Shown: in pieces, positions 28,822 through 40,595 of the stretch
Layout of the letters: every line of letters begins with the position of its first letter
Position numbering within the stretch: the stretch's first letter is position 1
Source: Pseudomonadota bacterium
Lineage (GTDB): Bacteria > Pseudomonadota > Alphaproteobacteria > Rhodospirillales > Magnetospirillaceae
NCBI GenBank assembly: GCA_021793155.1
Contig: JAJYTF010000016.1
Span: 49,240-113,239, forward strand
Direction: 5' to 3'
Length of the DNA stretch: 64,000 bases
The notes under the pieces: generated by a model
Database searches by the model: none
What the model was told of the DNA's origin: nothing
What the model saw: only the letters and a program-made list of their open reading frames with translations
Program-made: the position numbers and the translations under genes

Positions 28822-29298
28822 TCAATCGGACTGCGGGGTTCGACCCCGATGATAGGGGTGACCAGCCAAAATACACTCGGCACGGTAGAGCTGCTCCACC
28901 AGCATTCCTCGTACCAGCATGTGCGGCCAAGTCATAAGCCCCAGCGAAAGGAGAAGATCCGCGCGCTCGCACAAGGCTGCGGCATGGCCATCGGCCCCAC
29001 CAATCAGAAAGGCCACCGGCTGCCGCGCCTGGTCACGCCAGTCAGCCAACCTGGTGGCAAGGCCCTCGCTGGCGAGCTGCCTGCCGCGCCCGTCGAGGAC
29101 GACCAGGGCCGCGCCGACCGGCACGCACGTCTGCAACAGGGCGCCTTCACGGGATATCCGCTCGGCCACCGGCAGCGGGCGTTTCTCCTCGACCTCCTTG
29201 ACCGCCAGCTCCCACCCCAGGCGGCGGCGATAATGCTCGAACAGGTCCTTTTCAGGCCCCGGCCGCACCCGGCCGACCGCCGCCAGCAGCAGGCGCAT
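28822..29298 (-). CDS. rlmH: 23S rRNA (pseudouridine(1915)-N(3))-methyltransferase
   Basis: 158 residues, the normal RlmH size. A SPOUT-fold enzyme that methylates pseudouridine 1915 of helix 69 in assembled 70S ribosomes. Seen: MRLLLAAVGRVRPGPEKDLF, VVLDGRGRQLASEGLA, VAFLIGGADGHAA (the knotted AdoMet-binding loop) and LVEQLYRAECILAGHPYHR at the C-terminus. The ATG shares one base with the rsfS stop (TGATG), so translation is coupled to the ribosome-silencing factor, an arrangement conserved in many bacteria. Confidence 0.95.
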   Translation of the reverse strand: MRLLLAAVGRVRPGPEKDLFEHYRRRLGWELAVKEVEEKRPLPVAERISREGALLQTCVPVGAALVVLDGRGRQLASEGLATRLADWRDQARQPVAFLIGGADGHAAALCERADLLLSLGLMTWPHMLVRGMLVEQLYRAECILAGHPYHRGRTPQSD

Positions 29299-29684
29299 CA
29301 GGCAATCAAGGCGCCGGCCTTTTCCGCCGCCTTGCCCACCGGCGCCACGCCCCACATGCGCTCCAGATTGTAGAAGCTTCGCACTTCGGGACGGAACAGA
29401 TGGACCACGATGTCGCCGGCATCGATCAGAACCCAGTCGCCTTGAGCCATCCCCTCGATGGACACAGCCAAGCCAAGACGCTTCAGCTTTTCCATCAGAT
29501 GCTCGGCCATTGCGCCGACCTGGCGCTGCGAGCGACCGCTGGCGATCACCATGTGATCGGCGATGGAGGAACGTCCGCGAAGATCGATGACGACGATGTC
29601 CTCCCCCTTATCGTCGTCGAGCGAGCCGACGACGGTTTCGACCAATTTGTCCGGGTCGAGCGGACGGTGCTCAGGTGAACGAAT
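29298..29684 (-). CDS. rsfS: Ribosomal silencing factor RsfS, apparently AUU-initiated
   Basis: 128 residues if started at ATT 29684-29682. RsfS binds uL14 and blocks joining of ribosomal subunits when nutrients run low. Landmarks: LDPDKLVETVVGSLDDDKGEDIVV split as LVETVVGSLDD and DIVVIDLRGRSSIADHMVIASG, then WVLIDAGDIVVHLF and FYNLERMW. The only in-frame ATG between the nadD stop and the domain is inside HMVIASG, far too late, and no GTG or TTG lies at the right place. ATT at 29684 has AAAGGAG seven bases upstream, an ideal Shine-Dalgarno. Stop overlaps rlmH start by one base; nadD ends 46 bp upstream. A TTG at K-L-V is the only weak alternative and has no ribosome-binding site. Confidence 0.9.
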   Translation of the reverse strand: MRSPEHRPLDPDKLVETVVGSLDDDKGEDIVVIDLRGRSSIADHMVIASGRSQRQVGAMAEHLMEKLKRLGLAVSIEGMAQGDWVLIDAGDIVVHLFRPEVRSFYNLERMWGVAPVGKAAEKAGALIA

Positions 29685-29730
29685 GGTGCTTCTCCTTTCA
29701 CGGGCGGCGTGCCGAATGTCGTTTATCGTC

Positions 29731-30351
29731 TCAGCGGCCTGGCTTCGTGCCTGCCCGGCGTTGCCGGATGGCCGTGGCGGAAGCGGGATGACGCCGCAGA
29801 TGCAGGAACATCCACGCGGGCGGCATCCTTTCCGCAAGAAGGCCGGCCTTCCGGTCGGGCAATCGGCACCGCGCGAACCGCCGCGCCGCCTTTCCAGCCA
29901 GTGACCTATAAGAATATGGACTGCGGTCGAAAACCGCAACGGCGACGGACCGGAATATGGTAAGCCAGCGATCCCACCGCGGAACCTGTTGGAGGTTGTC
30001 GGCCCCCATCAGCCAGACGAAACGCACCCTTGGGAAACGCCTGGCCAACATCGTCAAGGTATCGGCGGTGTAACGTGTGCCGAGCACCTCCTCGATACCG
30101 GTCACGCGGATGCGCGGATGGCGCGCCACGGCCTCGGCCGAGGCGATCCTGTCGGCCTGCGTCGCCATGCCGGCCATCGGCTTCAGCGGATTCTGCGGGC
30201 TGACCAGCCACCATACCTCGTCGAGAGCCAAACGGCGCAGCGCGCTGAGGGCGACATGGCGATGCCCCGCATGGGCCGGGTTGAATGATCCACCCAGCAG
30301 GCCGATGCGCCGGCGGCGCCGGTCGCCCCAGATATTGGGCGGCACGGGCAT
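29731..30351 (-). CDS. nadD: Nicotinate-nucleotide adenylyltransferase
   Basis: 206 residues. NadD makes nicotinic acid adenine dinucleotide from NaMN and ATP in NAD synthesis. The nucleotidyltransferase signatures are present: GLLGGSFNPAHAGHRH (GxFxPxHxGH) and SATAIRQ near the C-terminus (ISxTxxR class). WLMGADNLQQVPRWDRW is typical. ATG 30351 is preferred to the GTG immediately before it. It follows proA by 12 bp and precedes rsfS, a widespread proA-nadD-rsfS-rlmH order. Confidence 0.95.
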   Translation of the reverse strand: MPVPPNIWGDRRRRRIGLLGGSFNPAHAGHRHVALSALRRLALDEVWWLVSPQNPLKPMAGMATQADRIASAEAVARHPRIRVTGIEEVLGTRYTADTLTMLARRFPRVRFVWLMGADNLQQVPRWDRWLTIFRSVAVAVFDRSPYSYRSLAGKAARRFARCRLPDRKAGLLAERMPPAWMFLHLRRHPASATAIRQRRAGTKPGR

Positions 30352-30363
30352 CACCCCGGCCGG

Positions 30364-31634
30364 TCAGGAACGTACCTGGCCCGAGCCCCTGACCACATAT
30401 TTGAAACTGGTCAGTTGCTCGACGCCCACCGGCCCGCGCGCATGCAGCTTGCCGGTGGAGATGCCGATTTCAGCCCCCATGCCGAACTCGCCCCCGTCGG
30501 CGAACTGAGTCGAGGCGTTGTGCAGCACGATGGCGCTGTCGACCGCGGCAAGGAACTCGGCCGCCGCCGCTTCGTCGGCGGTGACGATGGCTTCGGTATG
30601 GTGGGAGCCGTAGCGCTCGATATGCTCGATCGCCGCCTTCACGCCGTCGACCACCTTGACCGAGATGATGGCGTCCAGATATTCGGTGCGCCAATCCTCC
30701 TCAGTTACCGGGTGCACCCGGGCATCGACCGCCCGGGTGGCTTCGTCGCCGCGCACCTCACAACCGGCATCGAGGAGATCCCTGACCAGCACCGGCAGAT
30801 GGCTTGCCGAGACCCGTCGATCGACCAGCAGGGTTTCGGTGGCGCCGCAGATGCCGGTGCGCCGCATCTTGGCATTCATCACCACTCGGCGCGCCATTTC
30901 CAGGTCGGCTGCGCCATCCACATAGGTGTGGCAAACCCCCTCAAGATGTTGAAACAGCGGAATGCGGCTCTCGGCGATCACCCGCTCGATCAGCGAACGG
31001 CCGCCGCGCGGCACGATGACGTCGATGAACTCGGTCATGCGCAGCATGATGCCGACGGCGGCCCGGTCGGCGGTCGGTACCATCTGGATGCAGTCAGGCG
31101 GCAGGCCCGCCGCCGACAGGCCTCGCTGCAGGCAGGCCAAAATGGCCTGCGACGAATAAAAGCTCTCCGAACCGCCGCGCAGGATCGCGGCATTGCCCGC
31201 CTTCAGGCAAAGGGCGCCCGCATCGGCGGTAACGTTGGGCCGACTCTCGTAGATGATACCGATCACCCCCAGCGGCACTCGGACGCGGGCGATGTCGAGG
31301 CCGTTGGGCCTTTGCCAGCGGGCCATTTCCCGGCCGACCGGATCGGGCAGGCGGGCGATCTCTTCCAGGCCTTTCGCCATGGCTTCGACGCGCTGTTCGT
31401 TCAGCAGCAGCCGATCCAGCATTGCGCCTGAAAGCCCTTTCGCCGCCGCAGCCGCCATATCCACCGCATTAGCCTGCGCGATGGCATCGCGCCCCTGGCG
31501 CAGGGCGTCCGCCGCCGCCGCCAGCGCGGAGTTCTTCTGCTCGGTGGGGGCTCTGGCCAGCAGCCGGGCCGCGATGCGGGCCTGGCGCCCCAGTTCGGTC
31601 ATCAGGCCCTGCACATCGAGAACGTTCGTGTCGT

Positions 31635-31638
<4 letters not shown>
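30364..31638 (-). CDS. proA: Gamma-glutamyl phosphate reductase
   Basis: 424 residues. ProA reduces gamma-glutamyl phosphate with NADPH to glutamate semialdehyde, the second step of proline synthesis. It is an aldehyde-dehydrogenase-like enzyme: [42 protein letters not shown] and [17 protein letters not shown] with the catalytic Cys; the C-terminus has [20 protein letters not shown] (GMGAEIGIS core). The ATG overlaps the proB stop by four bases (ATGA), so translation is coupled to the kinase that makes its unstable substrate. Confidence 0.97.
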
Positions 31639-34316
<2,678 letters not shown>

Positions 34317-34344
34317 TGATCAAACTCCCAATTCTGGCGAAGCG

Positions 34345-34647
34345 TCAGGCCCCGGCGATGCCGGTGATGCGCAGGACGGTAAGCTCCTGGCGGTGGCCCT
34401 TCTTGCGCCGGTAATTCTGGCGGCGCTTCTTCTTGAAGATAATGACCTTGTCGGCACGAGTCTGCTCGATCACGGTGGCGGTCACGCTGGCGCCGGCCAC
34501 GATGGGCGCGCCAACCTTATCGCCAACCAGCAGAACCTGGTCGAGGGTGACGGTGTCGCCGGCCTGCCCCGGCAGCTTTTCGACGCGGATCACGTCGTTG
34601 GGGGCGACCTTGTATTGCTTACCGCCGGTCTTGATGACTGCGAACAT
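34345..34647 (-). CDS. rplU: 50S ribosomal protein bL21
   Basis: 100 residues. It starts [19 protein letters not shown] and ends with [20 protein letters not shown], the basic bL21 signature. It binds 23S rRNA domain I-V contacts in the large subunit. First gene of the rplU-rpmA pair; the promoter should lie in 34648-34760, just upstream and divergent from the tRNA-Ser gene, but no clear -35/-10 was identified. Confidence 0.98.
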   Translation of the reverse strand: MFAVIKTGGKQYKVAPNDVIRVEKLPGQAGDTVTLDQVLLVGDKVGAPIVAGASVTATVIEQTRADKVIIFKKKRRQNYRRKKGHRQELTVLRITGIAGA

Positions 34648-34817
34648 CTGTTCTTACCATTCACGCAAACGTATACCAGCGGGCCCAGGCCTCGCCGCGA
34701 GAGGCGGGAAATATACCTTCGAGGTTCTTGCTGTCAATCGAAAATCTGCGCCGCTGGGTTTCGTCAAACCGGTTGCGCTGCCTCCATGCTTGTACTAAAT
34801 TCCGCCCTTCCCGAAGC

Positions 34818-34907
34818 GGAGGGGTGCCGGAGCGGCCGATCGGGGCGGTCTCGAAAACCGTTGTACCAGCGATGGTACCGTGGGTTCGAATCCCACCCCC
34901 TCCGCCA
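34818..34907 (+). tRNA. tRNA-Ser (anticodon CGA)
   Basis: Acceptor stem GGAGGGG (34818-34824) pairs with CCCCTCC (34897-34903), then G discriminator and encoded CCA. The anticodon loop CTCGAAA is held by GCGGT/ACCGT, giving anticodon CGA (reads UCG). A long variable arm (TTGTACCAGCGATGGTACC) marks it as class II. T arm GTGGG-TTCGAAT-CCCAC is perfect. Confidence 0.97.
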
Positions 34908-34954
34908 TTTATATCTTTGCCCTCGCCGGGCGCGCAAAAAGATGGATCTCGACG

Positions 34955-37327
34955 TCACAGCCCCCGCAGGTGGGGACAGTCCGTTTCGAGGATATGGTCG
35001 AGCAGCCAGGGGGCGAGGAAGCCCCGCACCAGGCCGAGGGCAGTGACCCGGCCGCGCTCCAGGTCGGCCACGGCGGTGGCAAAGGCATTGAGCAGCGAGG
35101 TATGGGCGAGGCGATGGCGGGCCGCCTCCGGATCGTCCCGGCCGGCGAACAGCCGCTCTTCGTCCCGGAAGTGGTCGCCCACCACCGCCGCGAGAGCCCT
35201 CAGGGCATCCAGGAAGTCGCGGCTGTGGGGAGCACGGCCGGCCAGATCATACAGGTCGCGCAGCCGTCCGACCAAGTCCTGGTGCTGGCGATCCACCTCG
35301 TCATTGCCCACCGTCAGCACATCGGACCATTCCAGCTGTGGCGGGGCCTCCGCTGTCGGCACAGGCCGACCCGCACCGCCCTCAACCGGCTCCAGGCCCT
35401 GGATCATTTTCTCGAACTGGTGGAGCGTCGACAAAAGGGCGGGTGGCTCGGCAGTGGCGGCGGCGCTGGCCTGGACCTTCCAGCCGGCCACCAGCTGCTT
35501 GCATGCCTCGGCCCGCTCCCTCCAGCCGGAAAACCCGGCCTCGCGCAGGAGCGATTCCTCGATCAGGAAATGCGCCTCGAGGGCGGCAACCAGCGCCATC
35601 AAGTCCGCAGCCACCGAAACAGGATCGCGGCCGGAGCTGCAATTCCTGGTCAAGGCCGCCACCCTGGCCAAAAGCTGGACGCGCTGACTGTCCAGCACCT
35701 CCTGCCCCACCGTGCCCGCCGCCACCCGGTACCGGTTACGCCCGCCGCGCTTGGCCTGATACATGGCATGGTCGGCGGTGGCGATCAGGGCCTTGACGTC
35801 GCAGCCATGAGATGGCGCCAGGGCGATGCCGATGCTGGTGCCAATTTGGCACCGCCGCCCGTACAGGATGAAGGGTTCGCCCAGAATGCCGATGATCTTG
35901 GCAGCCACGGCGGCTGCCGCCTCGGCGTCGGCGATATGGGTCAGCACGACGCCGAATTCGTCGCCGCCCAGCCGGGCCACCGTGTCGGCCTCGCGCACCA
36001 CTGCCGAAAGGCGCTTGGCCGCCTCCTCCAGCAGCGCGTCCCCCAGTTCGTGCCCGTACCGGTCGTTCACCTGCTTGAACAGGTCGAGGTCGAGATAGAG
36101 TACGGCCACCAGAAAGCCGCCATAGCGTTTGACATCCCGCAATGCTTGGCGCAGCCGCTCGTGAAACAAGATGCGGTTGGGAAGGCCGGTGAGCGGATCG
36201 TAAAAGGCCATGCGCTCAAGATCCTGCTCCAGCTCCTTGCGCTGGCTGATGTCGGAGAAGATCCCGACGTAGTCGGTGATTTGGCCATGCCCGTCGCGGG
36301 CGGCGGTGATGGACAGCCATTCCGGATAGATTTCGCCATCGCGCCGCCGGTTCCAGATTTCGCCTTGCCATTCCCCTTCCGCCTCCAGGGCGTGCCACAG
36401 CCTGGCATAGAACTCGGCCGGATGGCGGCCGGATTTGAGCAGGCGCGGGCTCCGGCCGACAGTCTCCTCGGCGGCGAAGCCGGTGATGCGGCTGAAAGCG
36501 GGATTGACCATCCGCACCTTCCCATCGCGGCCGACCACCATGATGCCGTTGGGCGCGTGGTCGATCACCCGCCGCAACCGCTCCTCGCTGCCGTGCAGAC
36601 GCTTCACTCCTTCCAGGTGGAACACCTTGAGCAGGAAGCTGACCGAGGTCGAGGCCAGCACCGCGCAAAGCGCCCGCAGCAACTGAACCGGGACATGCAG
36701 TTCGGCCCGGAAGGAGTCCTGGTTCAGCACCGAGGCGGGGAACCAGGACGCCCGGGGACCGATCAGGCCGCCCAGCACGCCGTAGACCATGAATGAACCT
36801 GCCGCCAGATGGAACGCCAAGCGGACCCGGGATGCCCCGGCCAAGATACCGTCTCGGTGCCGACGACCATAGGCGAAAAATCCCCATCCGGTCAGGGCTG
36901 AACCGGGCAAGCCAGCCAAATAGCGCGACCAAAGCTCCATGGCGGGTTCGCCCCCACCGGCCGTCGCCGTTCCCGCCACGATCCCGGCCAGGACCGGGAG
37001 ATGAATCCACCCCGCCAACAACCAGGCGGCGGCTCGCGCCCGCGCCGTCGGCAACAGCGAGACCCGCACCAGTCGGCGGCCGAACTCCAGCAGGAACAGG
37101 TACGAGCCCAGCAGCGTCACCGGCCGGGACACGGCGAGCGCACGAGCATCACCGCGGACCACCCGCCACAAATCCATCCATTCCCTGAGGCCGTGGCTGA
37201 AGGCGAAAGCGGCCAACAGCCAAAGCAGATGGCTTAGCTCCAGTCGGCTGCCGTAATCGTAACGGATGAGAATCGCCAGACCCATACCTAGGAATGAGAG
37301 ACCATAGATAAGGCAAACAATATCCAT
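34955..37327 (-). CDS. Seven-helix membrane PAS-GGDEF diguanylate cyclase with C-terminal hemerythrin
   Basis: 790 residues. The N-terminal 240 residues hold about seven hydrophobic helices. PAS follows (about 262-375: HAPNGIMVVGRDGKVRMVNP), then GGDEF (about 378-545) with an intact active site ARLGGDEFGVVL and the inhibitory I-site RxxD (READ) five residues before GGDEF. The C-terminal 130 residues are a bacteriohemerythrin: LEWSDVLTVGNDEVDRQHQDL, VVGDHFRDEERLF, HRLAHTSLL and LLDHILETDCPHL carry the His/Glu/Asp di-iron ligands. A helical piece before it (HFLIEESLLREAGF) resembles a worn second hemerythrin. No EAL domain. It should make c-di-GMP in response to O2 or redox (inference). Confidence 0.93.
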   Translation of the reverse strand: MDIVCLIYGLSFLGMGLAILIRYDYGSRLELSHLLWLLAAFAFSHGLREWMDLWRVVRGDARALAVSRPVTLLGSYLFLLEFGRRLVRVSLLPTARARAAAWLLAGWIHLPVLAGIVAGTATAGGGEPAMELWSRYLAGLPGSALTGWGFFAYGRRHRDGILAGASRVRLAFHLAAGSFMVYGVLGGLIGPRASWFPASVLNQDSFRAELHVPVQLLRALCAVLASTSVSFLLKVFHLEGVKRLHGSEERLRRVIDHAPNGIMVVGRDGKVRMVNPAFSRITGFAAEETVGRSPRLLKSGRHPAEFYARLWHALEAEGEWQGEIWNRRRDGEIYPEWLSITAARDGHGQITDYVGIFSDISQRKELEQDLERMAFYDPLTGLPNRILFHERLRQALRDVKRYGGFLVAVLYLDLDLFKQVNDRYGHELGDALLEEAAKRLSAVVREADTVARLGGDEFGVVLTHIADAEAAAAVAAKIIGILGEPFILYGRRCQIGTSIGIALAPSHGCDVKALIATADHAMYQAKRGGRNRYRVAAGTVGQEVLDSQRVQLLARVAALTRNCSSGRDPVSVAADLMALVAALEAHFLIEESLLREAGFSGWRERAEACKQLVAGWKVQASAAATAEPPALLSTLHQFEKMIQGLEPVEGGAGRPVPTAEAPPQLEWSDVLTVGNDEVDRQHQDLVGRLRDLYDLAGRAPHSRDFLDALRALAAVVGDHFRDEERLFAGRDDPEAARHRLAHTSLLNAFATAVADLERGRVTALGLVRGFLAPWLLDHILETDCPHLRGL

Positions 37328-38132
37328 GGTGGAATGTGCCCGTCGCGATCAAGAATGATGATATGCAGGAATTTACGCCCAACCAAAGATATCAGCACCA
37401 CTGGCCACACTGAAGCTGAATCGCGACATCGCCTTTTATTGGAATAATGATTGGAACTATTCTGTATTACGACCGACGACATCGCCGGTAATGGTGGCAA
37501 TTCCCCCATTCACATATTCGCAGTGCCCGCATAATGACAAATAATTCTGCGTAGCCCTGCGATCTTTGGCGGCCGTCGCCTTGTCGATCTCGGAGATGCC
37601 CATGGTGACGGCGACGGCGCAAATGAATATTAGATTCTTATGTAATACGTACGCGCTTTGCTGCTGATGTCGCCCGTCAACAGCACAACTGCCATGCCCT
37701 TATGTTGGTTGCCACTAAATATTCGGCCTGCTATACAGTTTATTGTGGATAGACAATAATGCACTGTTAACACATTTGCGACACCTGTAATGCGGTTCTT
37801 TATTATGTTGCCTGCCACGTCAATGACTGCTTCTTTTCTACCGTTTTTCGACCAGAGGAAGTCGGGCATTGGCCGCAGGAGAACGGGCCAACAGCATTCC
37901 CAACGGCAGCAACGAGGGCTGAGCCGGTCACATGACCTCGTGGTGAGAGTCCGACGGATGGTGCCGTCACCATCCGTCGGACTCTCACCCCAATCCAATT
38001 AGTCGGTGGGCCGCCTGATCCCGACGCCCGGGAACCAAGTATCTGGGCGGACCAATAGGCAAGATGGGCGGCGAAGGACAGCCAATGAAGAGATGGAAGC
38101 TCTGAAGACCGAGAGTCTTAAGCGAGGGGAAA
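37328..38132. other. AT-rich intergenic region
   Basis: About 800 bp, clearly poorer in GC than its flanks, between the diguanylate cyclase and the globin-coupled receptor. No convincing gene. A minus-strand fragment 37457-37603 (48 codons after ATG, MGISEIDKATAAKDRRATQN then more) has GC-rich third positions for its first 20 codons and may be a remnant. A perfect 48-bp hairpin lies at 37942-37989. The 38000-38130 part should hold the receptor promoter. Confidence 0.5.
37942..37989. repeat. Perfect 22-bp-arm palindrome
   Basis: Arms 37942-37963 (GGTGAGAGTCCGACGGATGG then TG) and 37968-37989 are exact inverted copies around CCGT. No U tract follows in either direction, so it is not a plain terminator. 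Confidence 0.9.
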
Positions 38133-39851
38133 ATGAGTCAGGGAAAATTACCGAAACATGCTTCTTCGGATGCCATGTCTGAGACAAGACTATTATTCAT
38201 GGGTATTTCGGCCGGAGTAACAGATGCGCTCCGGCGTTTCTGGCCAATAGCCAGAAATGAACTTCCCAACATTTTAGATGAATTTTATGATAATCTCGCA
38301 AAGTTTGCTGAGCTCGCCAAATTAATAGAGGGGGAAGTTCCTCACTTGAAAAAGGCACAAGGAGAACACTGGAACCGTCTTTTTTCCGGCAGGTTTGATA
38401 ATGATTATTTTGCGAGTGTTTACAGAATCGGGATCACCCACAACAGGATTGGGCTTGAGCCGCGCTGGTATATCGGTGGGTACAATTATATTTTAAAGCG
38501 CCTCCTCCAGATTGCCGTAAGAACCTATCGCTGGTCACCAGCCAGGCTTTCGGCAACGATCACCGCAATCAATAGCGCCGTGATGCTCGATATGGAGATC
38601 GCCATATCGGTTTATCAAGATTCGTTACTGGAGGAGCGTTCGGCAAAAAGCAATAGAGTCGCAGGCCTGGTCACGAATTTCGACAGCACGATGTCCGAGA
38701 CACTCGGCGTCGTGAGAAAGGATACTTTTGCGTTAAATGATACAGCGCAAGAGCTGAGAACGATTGCGGTTCAAACGTCAGAACAGACCGCCGCCGCATC
38801 TGCGGCCATAGTACAAGCATCGGCCAACGTTCAAACGGTGGCAAGTGCGGCGGAAGAATTGGCAGCCTCTATCCGCGAAATCGGCCTGCAAGTAGCCCAG
38901 TCGGCGCGCACCTCCAACCTGGTTGCCGCGGAAGCCGATAAAACCAGCGAAACGGTCAGGGGCTTGGCTGAAAGTTCCGGCAAAATCAGCGCGGTAATTG
39001 ACATGATAAACGACATCGCCTCGCAGACGAACCTGCTGGCGCTCAACGCCACCATCGAGGCGGCAAGGGCGGGGGATGCAGGCAAAGGCTTTGCCGTGGT
39101 CGCCAACGAAGTGAAAAGCCTGGCAAACCAGACTGCCAGGGCGACAGAAGAGATCGGCGGACAAATTCGCGAGGTTCAATCAGCCACGCAAGGGGCGGTC
39201 GCAGCCATCGGGGGGATTGTCGCTCGCATCGAAGAAGTGAAGGAAATCGCGGCGACCATCGCATCGGCAGTGGAAGAACAATCTGCCGCTACCGCAGAAA
39301 TCGCCAGGAACGTTCAGGAGGCGTCCGCCGGAACGCAACAAGCGGCATCAAATATGGAGAGAGTGAATTCGAGTGCACAGGTCAGCAGCACGGCTGCGGG
39401 CAATATGTTTACTGCGACCAATGGCTTAAGTGAAAAGACTTCCTCCATGTTCGCAACCATCGACAGCTTCCTGGTAGACATACGCAACAGCACCATGTCG
39501 GCCAGAGAAGTCATTGGTTCGGCGAAACATGACCATGAGGCCTTTGCGGCCAGGATCCTGGCAACCATCGACGGCAAAACAGATACCAAGCCGGCCAGCC
39601 TGCCCAACCATCATACTTGCCGTTTCGGCCGGTGGTACGACGGCGTGACCGACGCCGAGACGCGCTCTTGCCCGTCATTTGGCGCAGTCGAAGATCCACA
39701 TCGCCAAGTGCATGAAATAGCCAAAGATGCTCTTGAACGCCTGGAAGCAGGGGACCGCGCCGGAGCGCTCAGGCAGGCCGAACAAATGAAAAAAGCGGTG
39801 ATCACGGTCGAAGGCATCTTGGACAGGCTGGCAGGGGAAGTTGCCCAATGA
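38133..39851 (+). CDS. Globin-coupled chemotaxis receptor with C-terminal CZB domain
   Basis: 572 residues, no membrane segment. Residues about 20-180 form a HemAT-type globin: [22 protein letters not shown] contains the heme-ligating His in the known IGxxHxRIGLxPxWYxG setting (written here as [18 protein letters not shown]). About 190-460 is an MCP signalling rod with tip [20 protein letters not shown]. About 480-572 is a chemoreceptor zinc-binding (CZB) domain: [37 protein letters not shown] supply the His/Cys zinc ligands. It should sense O2 by heme and zinc or redox by CZB. The 5' half is AT-richer than its neighbours, hinting at acquisition by transfer. SD GAGGGG precedes the ATG. Confidence 0.95.
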   Translation: MSQGKLPKHASSDAMSETRLLFMGISAGVTDALRRFWPIARNELPNILDEFYDNLAKFAELAKLIEGEVPHLKKAQGEHWNRLFSGRFDNDYFASVYRIGITHNRIGLEPRWYIGGYNYILKRLLQIAVRTYRWSPARLSATITAINSAVMLDMEIAISVYQDSLLEERSAKSNRVAGLVTNFDSTMSETLGVVRKDTFALNDTAQELRTIAVQTSEQTAAASAAIVQASANVQTVASAAEELAASIREIGLQVAQSARTSNLVAAEADKTSETVRGLAESSGKISAVIDMINDIASQTNLLALNATIEAARAGDAGKGFAVVANEVKSLANQTARATEEIGGQIREVQSATQGAVAAIGGIVARIEEVKEIAATIASAVEEQSAATAEIARNVQEASAGTQQAASNMERVNSSAQVSSTAAGNMFTATNGLSEKTSSMFATIDSFLVDIRNSTMSAREVIGSAKHDHEAFAARILATIDGKTDTKPASLPNHHTCRFGRWYDGVTDAETRSCPSFGAVEDPHRQVHEIAKDALERLEAGDRAGALRQAEQMKKAVITVEGILDRLAGEVAQ

Positions 39852-40103
39852 GCCTGGCCGAGGAACTGGCCGTTGCTCCGCGCCGAATGAGGATCTGGCC
39901 GCCGCCGGCACGACGACGAGGATAGCGAACGGAAACTTCTTGCGGGCACACCGGCTCCCCGGCCGTCGGGCGCAATGGGGTCTCCTCTATCGCAGTCGAT
40001 CGAAGACCTCCACCTGGCCCTGGCAGCGGCGGCGTGACGCAGGAAAGGCCCGGCGTCACCGCCGAGCCTTTCCCTTCAACTCATGCAACCGGCTGACAGT
40101 CGC
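39852..40103. other. Gap between receptor and phasin genes
   Basis: Convergent intergenic sequence with a bidirectional hairpin (40042-40073); no gene seen. Confidence 0.5.
40042..40073 (-). terminator. Hairpin downstream of the phasin gene (possibly bidirectional)
   Basis: GGAAAGGCCCGGCGTCACCG and its mirror CGGTGACGCCGGG...TTTCC form a long stem (GGAAAGGC/GCCTTTCC outer, CGGCG/CGCCG inner). There is no strong U tract. It lies 30 bp after the phasin stop and is shared with the convergent receptor gene. Confidence 0.6.
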
Positions 40104-40454
40104 TCAGGCAGCCTTGAACAGGCTGCCCAGCGCCTGGACGCGGGCGTTCAGCGGAGCCATGCTGCTGGTGACGATGGCATTGGTCAGTTCCTGCAGCTTG
40201 CGTCCCTCGGAGACGAGGGCCTCGATATTCATCTTCGCCAGATTGGTGTAGATCTCTTGGAATTCTCCGGGGTTCTTGGCGGTGCTCAAGGCCTTGACGG
40301 CGGCAGAGGTCTGTTCGATCGACTGGTTGGCCAGGGCGGTGTAGGCCTTGCTCAGTTCCTCGAAACCCTTGACGGCCAGGCTGCCGCTCTTCACGAGAGC
40401 CTCGACGTTGTCCTTTCCAAAAGCCACGATCTGTTCGAAATTCTGGGTGGTCAT
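40104..40454 (-). CDS. Phasin family protein
   Basis: 116 residues, wholly helical and amphipathic, matching phasin_2 proteins: NFEQIVAFGKDNVEALVKSG, KGFEELSKAYTALANQSIEQ, FQEIYTNLAKMNIEALVSEG. Phasins coat polyhydroxyalkanoate granules and set their size and number. There are no transmembrane segments and no cysteine. ATG 40454 follows GCGAGGACG. Two palindromes upstream with TGC...GCA layout (40506-40519 and 40563-40577) resemble operators of PhaR, the polymer-responsive repressor of phasin genes. A terminator-like hairpin follows. Confidence 0.92.
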   Translation of the reverse strand: MTTQNFEQIVAFGKDNVEALVKSGSLAVKGFEELSKAYTALANQSIEQTSAAVKALSTAKNPGEFQEIYTNLAKMNIEALVSEGRKLQELTNAIVTSSMAPLNARVQALGSLFKAA

Positions 40455-40505
40455 AGTGCGTCCTCGCTAGATGGGTATGGGTCCGGCCGCAACCGCCCTC
40501 GACGA

Positions 40506-40577
40506 TTGCTGCACTGCAACACGGCTAGATTACCTATTCCGGGGAAGATTTGGAAGAACTTTTTGTGCACCGCACAA
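40506..40577 (-). promoter_or_regulatory. Two PhaR-like palindromes upstream of the phasin
   Basis: TTGCTGCACTGCAA (40506-40519) and TTGTGCACCGCACAA (40563-40577) are each palindromic with TGC/GCA half-sites, 52 and 109 bp before the phasin start. PhaR of alphaproteobacteria is known to bind TGC-rich palindromes; the link here is inference. Confidence 0.5.
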
Positions 40578-40595
40578 CCGCATGCGCAAGGTTTT

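Noticed and set aside
34818..40454. Genomic island integrated at tRNA-Ser
   Set aside because: No integrase and no repeat of the tRNA 3' end was seen to the right; only the 37.3-38.6 kb stretch is AT-richer.
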